A DNA stretch of 51,522 nucleotides from a bacterium (GTDB taxonomy: Bacteria; UBP6; UBA1177), in assembly GCA_017645765.1 (NCBI GenBank), contig JAGCNV010000066.1, positions 1 to 51,522 of the forward strand. The letters run 5' to 3'. Shown here piece after piece: positions 34,780 to 42,750 of this stretch (its first letter is position 1; each line of letters starts with the position of its first letter). Under the pieces are notes generated by a model. That model had not been told where the DNA came from, did not search any database, and saw only the letters and a list, made by a program, of their open reading frames with translations. A program made the translations under genes and the position numbers.

Positions 34780-34880
34780 AAGCATTTATATTCTGGGAGC
34801 GCTGGCGACCCGCCTGCCTGTCACCTTGTTTATTTGGAAAATCTCTTAAAAATCAAGCTATTGCTTTGTGAAACCGTGCA

Positions 34881-35537
34881 CTATTCAGCATTTCTGACGC
34901 AGCGTACATAGAGAAAAAAGTCTGTGTAATCCGAGTAATGTATGATTGCCTCACCAAAATCCACATACCATGCAGAATGGCCGTATAGGGACTCACTAGA
35001 TGAAGACCATAACATGCAAGTATCTCCAAATTTGCTGTATTTTCCTCCTCCGCCGGCTGCACTATAACATCCCATATATTCAGAGATCTGACCTTTTTCA
35101 ACGCAGGTCTCACAACTCCAGCAATTTTTGGACAAACAATTGTTTTTTTCTGAAACCTTACATAAGTTTTCATTGCTCCAGATAAGAAGTGTTCTCAATT
35201 CATCTATATCAGGCAGATGCCAACCGCTTAATCCTCCTTCTGAATAATTATCACAATGCTCAACAGCATTTTGCCAAGTCATACTAGCACTTATCAAAAT
35301 CTCGCTACCAGCTCTTTTCGACCAAATGAGTTTAGTTGATGAATCATAACACGGAGTCAGACTTGTCGGAGAGCATTCAGGAAGTTCAGATTGATTTTCA
35401 TACATCGAATCGCTGTCATCAGCAGTTTCAGTATCTTCGGCATCAGAAGCAGTATTGTCATTTTTTGAATCGCCGCCACAAGAAACAATAAAAATCAAAG
35501 CTGCAAAAACTGCAAAATAAGCCAAAATTTTCTTCAT
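34881..35537 (-). CDS. DUF1566 lipoprotein
   Basis: This 218-aa predicted lipoprotein has a signal with lipobox FIVSCGG, a short Asp/Thr/Ser linker (about 22-50) and a DUF1566 domain: MTWQNAVEHCDNYSEGGLSGWHLPDIDELRTLL, a Cys-rich insert (CLSKNCWSCETC), then WSSSSESLYGHSAWYVDFGEAIIHY and a closing YVRCVRN. It has the same layout as the gene at 15823, so the two are paralogues. The surface fold is C-type-lectin-like; the ligand is unknown. It has its own promoter at 35598-35625 and is not part of an operon. Confidence 0.88.
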   Translation of the reverse strand: MKKILAYFAVFAALIFIVSCGGDSKNDNTASDAEDTETADDSDSMYENQSELPECSPTSLTPCYDSSTKLIWSKRAGSEILISASMTWQNAVEHCDNYSEGGLSGWHLPDIDELRTLLIWSNENLCKVSEKNNCLSKNCWSCETCVEKGQISEYMGCYSAAGGGGKYSKFGDTCMLWSSSSESLYGHSAWYVDFGEAIIHYSDYTDFFLYVRCVRNAE

Positions 35538-35551
35538 TTTTCCCTCGATTG

Positions 35552-35573
35552 GAGACGTGCCACGACGCGTCTC
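35552..35573. repeat. Palindromic repeat, copy 2 of the GAGMCG-N10-CGKCTC family
   Basis: GAGACG (35552-35557), ten bases, CGTCTC (35568-35573). The arms match copy 1 while the inner ten bases differ and are only partly self-complementary. It sits in the leader between the promoter and start codon of the - strand DUF1566 gene, 14 nt from the ATG, so a hairpin here could affect translation. Confidence 0.75.
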
Positions 35574-35597
35574 TACGAAAACAACAAAAACCGCAGA

Positions 35598-35625
35598 ATT
35601 ATAGGTATTTTAAACGGATTGGCAA
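35598..35625 (-). promoter_or_regulatory. Promoter of the DUF1566 lipoprotein gene
   Basis: On the - strand TTGCCA (35625-35620), a 16-nt spacer and a perfect TATAAT (35603-35598) lie 60 nt upstream of the ATG at 35537. This overlaps nothing and is followed by the palindrome at 35552-35573. Confidence 0.65.
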
Positions 35626-35632
35626 GAATTAA

Positions 35633-36814
35633 TTATATTTCAATAACCTTCAGATTTTTCAGAGATTCTTCAAGAAGATCAAAAATTTCGGGTTCAAGTT
35701 TCTTTTCTTCGGCAAGGACCCTGTCCAATTTTCCTTTTATTATCGGAGACTTGGGCAAAAAAGCGGTGCAGCTGTCGGGGCAGTTTCTGATAGATATCGG
35801 GAATGCACCGATCTTTTCGGAGATCTTTATCGTGTCAGTCTTGTCGAAAGTGATGAGCGGTCTGATGACCGGCAGAGTTTTGACGGCATCGTTTATGCAG
35901 GTGAGGTTTTCGATCGTCTGGCTCGCGACCTGCGAAAGCGATTCGCCGGTGATCAAAGCCTGATAGCCGTTTTCAGTAGCGATCCTCTCAGCTATTTTAA
36001 ACATCATTCTTCTGAAGAGTATCGTGCGGTATCCTTCAAAACATCTTGCGCGGATGAGAAGCTGGATGTCGATAAGCGGCGCGATGTAAAGTTTTGTCGA
36101 AACGCCCTGGTATTTTTTGAGGTGGCGCGCCAGATCCTCGAGTTTTTTCATGCTCTCTTCGCCGGTATAAGGCGGTGAATAGAAACTTAAGTAGTTGACT
36201 TTTCCGCCGCGGCACATCGTGAGATACGACGCAACAGGACTGTCGATTCCGCCAGAAAGAAGCGAGAGATATTCACCCGCACATCCGACAGGAAGTCCGC
36301 GTGTTCCGGCGATTCTTTTGCTGAAAAGGTAGATTCCTGAGCTGTCTATCTCTATTTCAAGCGCGAAATTATAGTCTTTCATCGAAACCGTAAAAACCTT
36401 GTCCATTATAGAAAGGACCGCGCCTGCAAGTTTTTTCTGAATGTCGATCGAATTGCCGGGATAAGCCTTGTTGGAGCGGGTGCAGATGACTTTGAGAACT
36501 TTCGTGCCATCATTTTCGGCGATTTTCGCGAGTTCGACCGCTTTTTCCACGATTTCGTTCCATTCAGCGTCGAGCGGAAGCCTGAAAGCGGGCGAAAAAC
36601 TTGAAATTCCTGGAATGAGCGAAAGACGGTTCACAACATCGTCAAGCGAATCGGCGCTTTTGAGCTCAACTTCCATCCTCCCGCGGAATTTGCGGGCTGA
36701 GGCGACTCCGGCGACACTTAATCTTATGTTATTAAGCAACAAATCTTCGAACCATGCGCGGTTGCGTTTTTTTAAAGCGATCTCGTCGTAACGTACTAAA
36801 ATGTGCGTAAACAT
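35633..36814 (-). CDS. thiI: tRNA 4-thiouridine sulfurtransferase ThiI
   Basis: This 393-aa protein has an N-terminal ferredoxin-like and THUMP region (about 1-165; RYDEIALKKRNRAWFEDLLLNNI at the start), then a PP-loop adenylation domain with SLLSGGIDSPVASYL (about 184-198). Conserved ITGESLSQVASQTIENL and IRPLITFDKTDTI follow. It makes 4-thiouridine in tRNA and, in some bacteria, supplies sulfur for thiamine. There is no C-terminal rhodanese domain, as in many non-enteric ThiI proteins, so only the tRNA role may apply. The gene has its own promoter. Confidence 0.93.
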   Translation of the reverse strand: MFTHILVRYDEIALKKRNRAWFEDLLLNNIRLSVAGVASARKFRGRMEVELKSADSLDDVVNRLSLIPGISSFSPAFRLPLDAEWNEIVEKAVELAKIAENDGTKVLKVICTRSNKAYPGNSIDIQKKLAGAVLSIMDKVFTVSMKDYNFALEIEIDSSGIYLFSKRIAGTRGLPVGCAGEYLSLLSGGIDSPVASYLTMCRGGKVNYLSFYSPPYTGEESMKKLEDLARHLKKYQGVSTKLYIAPLIDIQLLIRARCFEGYRTILFRRMMFKIAERIATENGYQALITGESLSQVASQTIENLTCINDAVKTLPVIRPLITFDKTDTIKISEKIGAFPISIRNCPDSCTAFLPKSPIIKGKLDRVLAEEKKLEPEIFDLLEESLKNLKVIEI

Positions 36815-36851
36815 CTTTTTTCCTTAAGTTTAATTAACAAAAAAACGGCGG

Positions 36852-36879
36852 ATTATACTCACACCTCCAATTTTTGCAC
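36852..36879 (-). promoter_or_regulatory. Candidate promoter of thiI
   Basis: On the - strand a perfect TATAAT (36857-36852) lies 16 nt after a poor -35 box GTGCAA (36879-36874), 37 nt before the ATG. Confidence 0.5.
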
Positions 36880-36948
36880 TTTTTTCCAAGACGAAAACTT
36901 GCCTTTCAAGCGACGGCAAAACGATGCAGTTGCCCTCTCCGGCACAAT

Positions 36949-36970
36949 GAGCCGTATCAGGTTACGGCTC
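36949..36970. repeat. Palindromic repeat, copy 3 of the GAGMCG-N10-CGKCTC family
   Basis: GAGCCGTA (36949-36956) pairs with TACGGCTC (36963-36970) around a 6-nt loop. The arms carry a compensating A-to-C / T-to-G change relative to copies 1 and 2, and arm spacing is the same ten bases. It lies in the 216-nt gap between the MMPL gene and thiI. The rest of that gap has an imperfect CTCTCCC/GGGAGA-type repeat and the thiI promoter. Confidence 0.75.
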
Positions 36971-37030
36971 TACAGCAGTGATCCGCCTTCTCCCTGAGTG
37001 AGAGCCAAGGAATGAGAGGCAAGAAAGGAA

Positions 37031-39484
37031 TTACGCTTTTTTCTTCCTGAGATCTTCGATCCACTTGATGATGACAGGGAAGAAAACGAGATTTACCAGA
37101 GTAACCATAACTATTCCGATCGAAGCCATGATTCCTATAGACTGCAGGCCTTTATGTTTTGCCAGAGCGACACTGCCGAAGCCTACAAGAGTCGTAAGAG
37201 AAGAATAAAATACCGATCCGCCTGTATTTTTGAGATTTTCGATCATTGAATCTGCCGACGAGCGGTAGCGGTAGTAAATATGTATTGCAGAATCTATGCC
37301 TGTTCCGATGACTGTCGGAATAATTATCATATTGAAAACATTGAACTTTATGCCGAAGCAAACCGCAACAAGGATCATCCATAGAATACCGGCTGCAAGC
37401 GGAAGGAAAACAACAAAAGCGTTGACGAACGAACGGTAAAGCAGAAGAAGTACTATAAATACCGAGCAGAATGCAAAAACGATGGCGAGCGGAACATGGA
37501 TATCTATGACTTTTTCGATTTCTCCAAGGAGCATATACGAGCCCAACAGTTTGTAATCGTTTATGTTTCCGTGAATCGTGCCGAATTCATTCTTTATTCG
37601 CATAACATCTTCGACATTTGACTTGTTGCCGCCGAGAGCGACCATGATAAAGCGGTCGGAAGAGCCGTCTTTGAGTGAAAGTTTGTCGGTTATCCAGTCT
37701 GGAAGTTTTTCGCGCTCCATGACGGAATCAACTTCGAGGAAAGGCTTGAATTCCTTATTGAATTTTTCTATTTCCGCCTCGCTGAAAAGGTTTATTTTAC
37801 GCTCGATCAGCCTTTTTATGCTTTTGATTATTTTGATCTTTTCCTCCTGATCTTCAGGCAGGAATGTGTATATCGAAATCAGATCTTTCAACTCTATCGA
37901 AGTTGATTTCTCCTTTTTCATTTTGGTGAGAACCCTCGTCGCGTCTTCGGTCTCTTCGGCCGAAGCCGTCACGATGAAAGAAGGTAGACCGGTAGATATT
38001 GCGTCTTTTTTCTCTTTTTTCTGAGCCGCAACATAGTGATTCGTTATCGTGTCGGCGTATTTTCCCGGGAAACTCAGATTATCGAAATTATACTCTACCC
38101 TTCCGAATTTGACCGAAACAGCCGCAATAACCGTTATCACGAGGAAAATCACGGTAACAAGTGCCGGCTTTTTGGAGAAGCGGACAAAAACCGAAGCAAG
38201 AAAATCGGTCGTTCTCGCCTTGATTTTCAACTTGCCGAATTTTCCGAAGAAAAAAACGACAGCCGGGAAAAATATCATTATCGCAACAAAAGAGGTCGAA
38301 ACGCCGAGTGCCGCCGCTAAACCGAAGTCTGAAAAACCTTTGAAATCGATCATTATCAGAGAAAAAAATGCAGCGACGGTCGTTATCGCGCCTGAAAAAA
38401 TCGAAGGCATCGTGTTCGGCAGAGAAAGCTTGAGAGCTTCTTCGGTGTCTCCGGTTTTTTCAGCCTGTTCACTGAAACGACCTAGAAGATGGATCGAAAA
38501 GTCGATTCCCAGACCGTAAAGGATTGTGAACGAGAAAGCCGAAATGATGTTGAATCCGCCGACAAAGAACTGCATCGCCGAAATCGCGCTCAGAACTCCG
38601 ACTGAAAGCGGAAAAAATACGATGAAAAGCGCTTTGATAGACCTGAAATAGAAGATAATCGTGAGCGAAAGCAGGATTATGCAGATTGCAAGAGTCGAGA
38701 AAACATCGTTGTAAATCGCGGTCATTTCGCGCAGTTTGTTGCGGAAAAGCCCTCCTGCCTCAACTTCAACGCCAAGTTTTTCGGGCTGAACTTCGGCTAT
38801 CGCCTTTTCAAGCAGATCGACAATTTTCTTGCTGTCTGCGACATTGGTTTCTCCTCCGGCAGGACGCACTTTCATAGCAACGTAAGTTCCCTTCTCAGCT
38901 TCGAAAAACTTGTCCATTTTATATTTCACGCGGTAATCTTCCGCTCTTTTCAGAACTTCATCCATTTTTGAGGTAAGGTCGCTTGATTCATCGGCTTTTT
39001 CGGCATTCTTTTCTGAATTCCCCTCAGATTCCTCCTTATTTTCACCGAAAGAGAGTTCTCTTTTGACAGCTTTCGCAATCTCACCGTTGATTTCGTCCTT
39101 TATCTTCTGAAGTTCTTCGACACTGGCGAAAAGAAGGGCGTTTTTTTCAAGATACTCGACATCGCGGTCGAATTCAATGAACCTGACAAGCGGATTTCCG
39201 TCGATTTTAGCCTTTATCTGACGCAGCGCTTCTATGTTTTTCTCTCTGTCGTCTGACTTTGCGACAACAAGAACCGTAGAATAGCTTCCTACGATATTTT
39301 CCATTTTTTCGAGCTCAATGACAGTCTCGTTCTGACCTTTAAAAAGAGCCCGCAGATCTGTGTCGATTTTAAGATTGTGCTTGAGATAAAAAAGTTCGCA
39401 CGCCATAACCACAACGAGGCATATCACCATAAAATATGTGTGACGCGCCGAAAAACCGATGAATTTCTTATATAAATTTTTCAA
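37031..39484 (-). CDS. MMPL/RND-family exporter (HpnN-like)
   Basis: This 817-aa protein has the MMPL layout: one N-terminal helix (MVICLVVVMACELFYL), a periplasmic domain with a Glu/Ser-rich charged insert (GENKEESEGNSEKNAEKADE), a five-helix bundle with ILYGLGIDFSIHLLGR, a second periplasmic domain, and a last bundle with IIIPTVIGTGIDSAIHIYYRYR. The GxxID Asp residues of both halves are present. It exports lipids or hydrophobic compounds by proton motive force. It differs from the exporter at 10259 and lies 15 nt after def. No substrate can be read from the context, since its neighbours are housekeeping genes. Confidence 0.85.
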   Translation of the reverse strand: MKNLYKKFIGFSARHTYFMVICLVVVMACELFYLKHNLKIDTDLRALFKGQNETVIELEKMENIVGSYSTVLVVAKSDDREKNIEALRQIKAKIDGNPLVRFIEFDRDVEYLEKNALLFASVEELQKIKDEINGEIAKAVKRELSFGENKEESEGNSEKNAEKADESSDLTSKMDEVLKRAEDYRVKYKMDKFFEAEKGTYVAMKVRPAGGETNVADSKKIVDLLEKAIAEVQPEKLGVEVEAGGLFRNKLREMTAIYNDVFSTLAICIILLSLTIIFYFRSIKALFIVFFPLSVGVLSAISAMQFFVGGFNIISAFSFTILYGLGIDFSIHLLGRFSEQAEKTGDTEEALKLSLPNTMPSIFSGAITTVAAFFSLIMIDFKGFSDFGLAAALGVSTSFVAIMIFFPAVVFFFGKFGKLKIKARTTDFLASVFVRFSKKPALVTVIFLVITVIAAVSVKFGRVEYNFDNLSFPGKYADTITNHYVAAQKKEKKDAISTGLPSFIVTASAEETEDATRVLTKMKKEKSTSIELKDLISIYTFLPEDQEEKIKIIKSIKRLIERKINLFSEAEIEKFNKEFKPFLEVDSVMEREKLPDWITDKLSLKDGSSDRFIMVALGGNKSNVEDVMRIKNEFGTIHGNINDYKLLGSYMLLGEIEKVIDIHVPLAIVFAFCSVFIVLLLLYRSFVNAFVVFLPLAAGILWMILVAVCFGIKFNVFNMIIIPTVIGTGIDSAIHIYYRYRSSADSMIENLKNTGGSVFYSSLTTLVGFGSVALAKHKGLQSIGIMASIGIVMVTLVNLVFFPVIIKWIEDLRKKKA

Positions 39485-39499
39485 AAGAACCTCTTGTTT

Positions 39500-40090
39500 T
39501 TACTGCTTTCCGTAAAGTGCAGTTTCAGTTTTCGATCCGTTTTCACGCACTGCACCGAGGAATTTTTTGACTTTTTTGAGAGCGATCCCGCGTTTGAGCG
39601 AACTGATTTTGTCGATAAAAAGAACTCCGTCGAGATGATCGTTTTCATGCTGTATTGCGACAGCCGGAAGCCCGCTCACTTTGATTTCCTGCGGTTTTCC
39701 GTCAACATCAAAATACTTGCAGACTATTGTTTCGGCACGTTCGACATCAGCATTGTATCTCGGAACGCTGAGACAGCCTTCACCGTAGACGATCTTTCCT
39801 TCTTTTTCGGTAATTTCGGGATTTATGAAAGCTATCGGACGAAATTCCGCGCTTTTGGGTTTTTCGCCGTTTTCCTCAGCTTTTACAAAATCCAGGTAAC
39901 CGAAATCTATAACAAAAATCCGAAGCGACACACCAACTTGAGGCCCTGCTATGCCAAGACCGTCGGCAGCACGCATCGTGTCAGCCATATTTTTGGCAAG
40001 TTCTTTGAGTTCTTCATTAAATTCAGTGACCGGCTTTGCCTTTTCGCGCAGAACCTTGTCACCGACAGTCGAAATATGCAGAAGCGCCAT
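39500..40090 (-). CDS. def: Peptide deformylase
   Basis: This 196-aa metalloenzyme has three motifs in order: GIAGPQVG (46-53), EGCLSVP with metal ligand C106, and QHENDHLDG with H148, E149 and H152. It removes the formyl group from nascent proteins. An insert of about a dozen residues (KAEENGEKPKSAE) lies between motifs I and II, as in type I/III variants. The C-terminal extension (GAVRENGSKTETALYGKQ) is unusual but short. It starts 8 nt after the YchF-like gene. Confidence 0.95.
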   Translation of the reverse strand: MALLHISTVGDKVLREKAKPVTEFNEELKELAKNMADTMRAADGLGIAGPQVGVSLRIFVIDFGYLDFVKAEENGEKPKSAEFRPIAFINPEITEKEGKIVYGEGCLSVPRYNADVERAETIVCKYFDVDGKPQEIKVSGLPAVAIQHENDHLDGVLFIDKISSLKRGIALKKVKKFLGAVRENGSKTETALYGKQ

Positions 40091-40098
40091 GATTTCTC

Positions 40099-41121
40099 CT
40101 AAACATTGAATCTGAAATTGATAATATCGCCGTCTTTAACGACATACTCCTTGCCCTCAAGCCTGTAAGCCGCCGCTTTTTTGCACTCAGCCTCGCTTCC
40201 GTACTTGATGAAATCGTCAAAGTGAACGACTTCGGCACGGATAAAGCCGCGCTGAATGTCAGAGTGGATCTTGCCCGCGGCATAAAGAGCCGGAGTACCG
40301 TTTTTGATAGGCCATGCGCGGACTTCGTCGCTTCCGGCAGTGAGGAATGAAATAAGTCCTAGTGCCGAGTATGCGCTTTTTATGAAGCGGACAGATGCAC
40401 TTTCCGAAAGACCGTAATCTTTCAAAAATTCAATCTGTTCTTCCGGAGCAAGTTCCGAAAGCTCGACCTCAAGCGGCGCACTGACGCAGAAACACGAAAT
40501 TTCATCGGCTTCAAGCTGTTTTGCAAGAGTTTCGGGAACAGCCTGCTCCCCTTCCGGCTGATTGACGAGAACGATCATCTTTTTTAGCGAAAGGAAATTG
40601 TAGTTTGCAATGAGCTCCGCTTCCTCGGGCGAAACGGTGTCAACAGCGGGAAATTCGCCGTTTTCAAAAAGATCGCGCAATCTCTGGAGCACTTTAAGTT
40701 CTGGCGGATTTTTCTTTTCCTTCATCTCGCGCTCAAGTCTTTTTTCAATAACTACGAAATCTGTAAGTATCATATCTTCCTTAATTTTTTTGTATTCCGC
40801 AGTCGGATCGGCAGGATCTGAAGTCATAAGTGAATCGAAGTTTCTGAGAGTCAGAATAAGGAGATCCGATTTCTGGATCATATTTTTGACTTTGGCGGGA
40901 AGCGCACTCTCTTTTGACGGCGGAACCGTGTAGTCGCTGAGAACGAACTCGCTGTAAGTCTTCTTTTTCGGATTGTATATTTCGGAGAGTCTGTCGATCC
41001 TCTCATCCGGAACTTTGATCGTTCCGACAGTTTCCTCTTTTTTGCCGCTTTCGATTCCGGTCAAAGCCTGAAAAACAGTGCTTTTCCCTGAAAACGGCAG
41101 ACCGATTAGTGCAGCTTTCAT
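40099..41121 (-). CDS. Divergent YchF/OLA1-family ATPase with TGS domain
   Basis: This 340-aa protein resembles YchF but is divergent. The P-loop is GLPFSGKSTVFQALTG (YchF: GLPNVGKST). A helical coiled-coil region lies at about 130-200. The C-terminal TGS/DUF933 domain is well kept: IHSDIQRGFIRAEVV, YRLEGKEYVVKDGDIINFRFNV. The G4-like site reads VLVNQPE, where YchF has NMSE. A canonical G3 (DIAGLV) is missing; LSDYTVPP stands there. YchF binds ribosomes and hydrolyses ATP. Loss of G3 suggests altered hydrolysis. Start 41121 follows AGAGG; an in-frame ATT/ATG further up (41154) lacks a site. Confidence 0.8.
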   Translation of the reverse strand: MKAALIGLPFSGKSTVFQALTGIESGKKEETVGTIKVPDERIDRLSEIYNPKKKTYSEFVLSDYTVPPSKESALPAKVKNMIQKSDLLILTLRNFDSLMTSDPADPTAEYKKIKEDMILTDFVVIEKRLEREMKEKKNPPELKVLQRLRDLFENGEFPAVDTVSPEEAELIANYNFLSLKKMIVLVNQPEGEQAVPETLAKQLEADEISCFCVSAPLEVELSELAPEEQIEFLKDYGLSESASVRFIKSAYSALGLISFLTAGSDEVRAWPIKNGTPALYAAGKIHSDIQRGFIRAEVVHFDDFIKYGSEAECKKAAAYRLEGKEYVVKDGDIINFRFNV

Positions 41122-41150
41122 CTTTTTTACCTCTGAATTTTGTTGAACAA

Positions 41151-41861
41151 TCACTTGATTTTAAAATCAGGCGTTATCGTCAGGATCCTCGCATCAAGTT
41201 TTTCGGGAACAAAAGTTATTTTGCTTCCTTTTTTAACCGTGATAAGCGGAAGAAAAGCCATATTTTTCACATCCGCAGGATCAACGATATCGTTTTTCAT
41301 TTTGTATGCGTGCTCTATTTTGTAAACTCCGTAAAGCTTTGGAAACATTCCTGTTTTTGCGCGCTGCTGAATCCTTATCGTAAGAACTATCTTTTCGCTT
41401 TTTTCGTCAAAAACGACATTTTCAACGACCGCCTCGACATATTCATCTTTCAACGCAGGAGATTCTGCGCTTTTTTTGACGAACATCTCTGAAGTTTCCG
41501 CCGCTGCCTGACGCTTCACAACTGCTTCAGCGACATCGAGATCTATATTTTTCAGGACTTCGAAAAGGCTGTCTGGAGTCGTTGTCGGGAAAAAGAGATC
41601 TTTGCCCAAAATTTCGATACTGAGATCGGGAATTTTTGAAAGCATCTCTTTTCTGAGCTCGTTCGGCTTGATACCGTCGGCTACTTTTACAAGAACTCCG
41701 CCGTTTTTTGCGACCCAGGACTGAGCGATCATCGGAAGCCATGAACCGTCAACGCTTTTCAGAATAAACGGTTTTGCGCAGATATCGGAGAAAAGCATCA
41801 TAACAAAGAGTAATACTACAATTCCGGGAAGACTATTTCTTTGATTTTTTCGATTTTCCAT
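41151..41861 (-). CDS. Exported protein of unknown function
   Basis: This 236-aa protein has an N-terminal charged stretch (MENRKNQRN), a hydrophobic segment (IVVLLFVMMLFSDICA) and an extracytoplasmic remainder with alternating beta and helical segments (LTIRIQQRAKTGMFPKLYGVYKIEH). I recognise no domain. It starts 29 nt before lgt ends, so the two are translationally linked, and lies 29 nt upstream of the YchF-like gene. Confidence 0.65.
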   Translation of the reverse strand: MENRKNQRNSLPGIVVLLFVMMLFSDICAKPFILKSVDGSWLPMIAQSWVAKNGGVLVKVADGIKPNELRKEMLSKIPDLSIEILGKDLFFPTTTPDSLFEVLKNIDLDVAEAVVKRQAAAETSEMFVKKSAESPALKDEYVEAVVENVVFDEKSEKIVLTIRIQQRAKTGMFPKLYGVYKIEHAYKMKNDIVDPADVKNMAFLPLITVKKGSKITFVPEKLDARILTITPDFKIK

Positions 41862-42726
41862 CTGCGTTCGCCTCTGGTCTAGGCTGCTTTTTATGAAAAT
41901 AATAAAGAAGTGCGAATCCGAAAATAATAAACGGAATACTCAGATACTGTCCCATCGTGAGCCCTTCTTCAAACACCTGATATTCCTTGATAAATTCAAT
42001 ACAGAAACGGAAGGAGAAATAAAGAATCAGGAAAAGTGCAGTATAAAGCCCTGACTTTCTGTGGTCTTTTCTGACACACGAAACAACAAGCATGATTATC
42101 AGGATCACGAAAGCGCCGAAAGCCTCGTAAAGCTGAGAAGGATGGCGGACAGGCCAGTAATCTATCAGACATTCCATTTTGGAAATATCACAGTGACCGG
42201 TAGCAGCGTTTATCGCAAGTTTCATATCGTCAGGATTTCTCAGGAACTTGAATCCCCACGAAACAGTCGTTATTTTGCCGACTATTTCGCTGTTGAAAAA
42301 GTTGCCCAACCGGACGAAAGTAGCACCCATGATCCCCGGGAAAACAACGCCGTCGGCAAGGTCAGTAAATGTAACTTTGTATTTTCTGGAAATGAAAATG
42401 ACGGCAAAAATAAGTCCGACCGTCGCTCCGTGGCTTGCAATACCGCCTTTGTAAACTTTGAGAATTTCAAGCGGATTGCTCAGATAATATGTCGGTTCGT
42501 AGAAAAGACAGTGGACGAGACGCGCACCGATAACGGTTGCAACAACGCCCCAGACCAGAAGATCGTCAGCAATTTTGTCAGGAAAACCGTATTTTCTGTA
42601 AATTCTCCTAGCCAGATAAAAACCGATAAGAATGGCCGTTGCAAACAGTATCCCGTAATATCTGAGCTGCAACGGACCGATATTTACAATCACCGGATCG
42701 ATATTCCAGACGATATAATTGTTCAT
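41833..42726 (-). CDS. lgt: Prolipoprotein diacylglyceryl transferase
   Basis: This 297-aa inner-membrane enzyme has about seven membrane helices. Family motifs are present: LRYYGILFATAILIGFYLA, GARLVHCLFYEPTYY, GGIASHGATVG (with the catalytic His), RLGNFFNSEIVG (Lgt signature) and RHPSQLYEA. It moves diacylglycerol from phosphatidylglycerol to the lipobox cysteine of prolipoproteins, which this window encodes in number. A Lys/Ser-rich tail follows the last helix. It lies in the long - strand operon, 24 nt after a lipoprotein gene. Confidence 0.95.
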   Translation of the reverse strand: MNNYIVWNIDPVIVNIGPLQLRYYGILFATAILIGFYLARRIYRKYGFPDKIADDLLVWGVVATVIGARLVHCLFYEPTYYLSNPLEILKVYKGGIASHGATVGLIFAVIFISRKYKVTFTDLADGVVFPGIMGATFVRLGNFFNSEIVGKITTVSWGFKFLRNPDDMKLAINAATGHCDISKMECLIDYWPVRHPSQLYEAFGAFVILIIMLVVSCVRKDHRKSGLYTALFLILYFSFRFCIEFIKEYQVFEEGLTMGQYLSIPFIIFGFALLYYFHKKQPRPEANADGKSKKSKK

Positions 42727-42750
42727 TAGGGAAAACTCCGGTCAAATCAA

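Noticed and set aside
34790-34830. GC-rich GGGAGCGCTGGCGACCCGCC segment after the Hsp70 gene
   Set aside because: It resembles a dispersed intergenic repeat, but no second copy occurs in the window and no T-run follows, so neither a repeat family nor a terminator is supported.
36949-36990. SRP-RNA-like segment (TCAGG ... CAGCAG) on the + strand
   Set aside because: The GGAA tetraloop and flanking helix of SRP RNA are absent, and the 8-bp repeat hairpin explains the pairing better.
36905-37015. TPP- or cobalamin-riboswitch-like words upstream of thiI on the - strand (AACCTGAT, GGGAGAAGGCGG)
   Set aside because: The 5' CTGAGA half of a TPP switch and the CCGCAACTG part of a cobalamin switch are missing. 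The words belong to a palindromic repeat and a CTCTCCC-type intergenic repeat, and the thiI promoter lies downstream of them.
39494-40102. 202-codon + strand open frame
   Set aside because: It is antisense to def, whose three motifs are intact.
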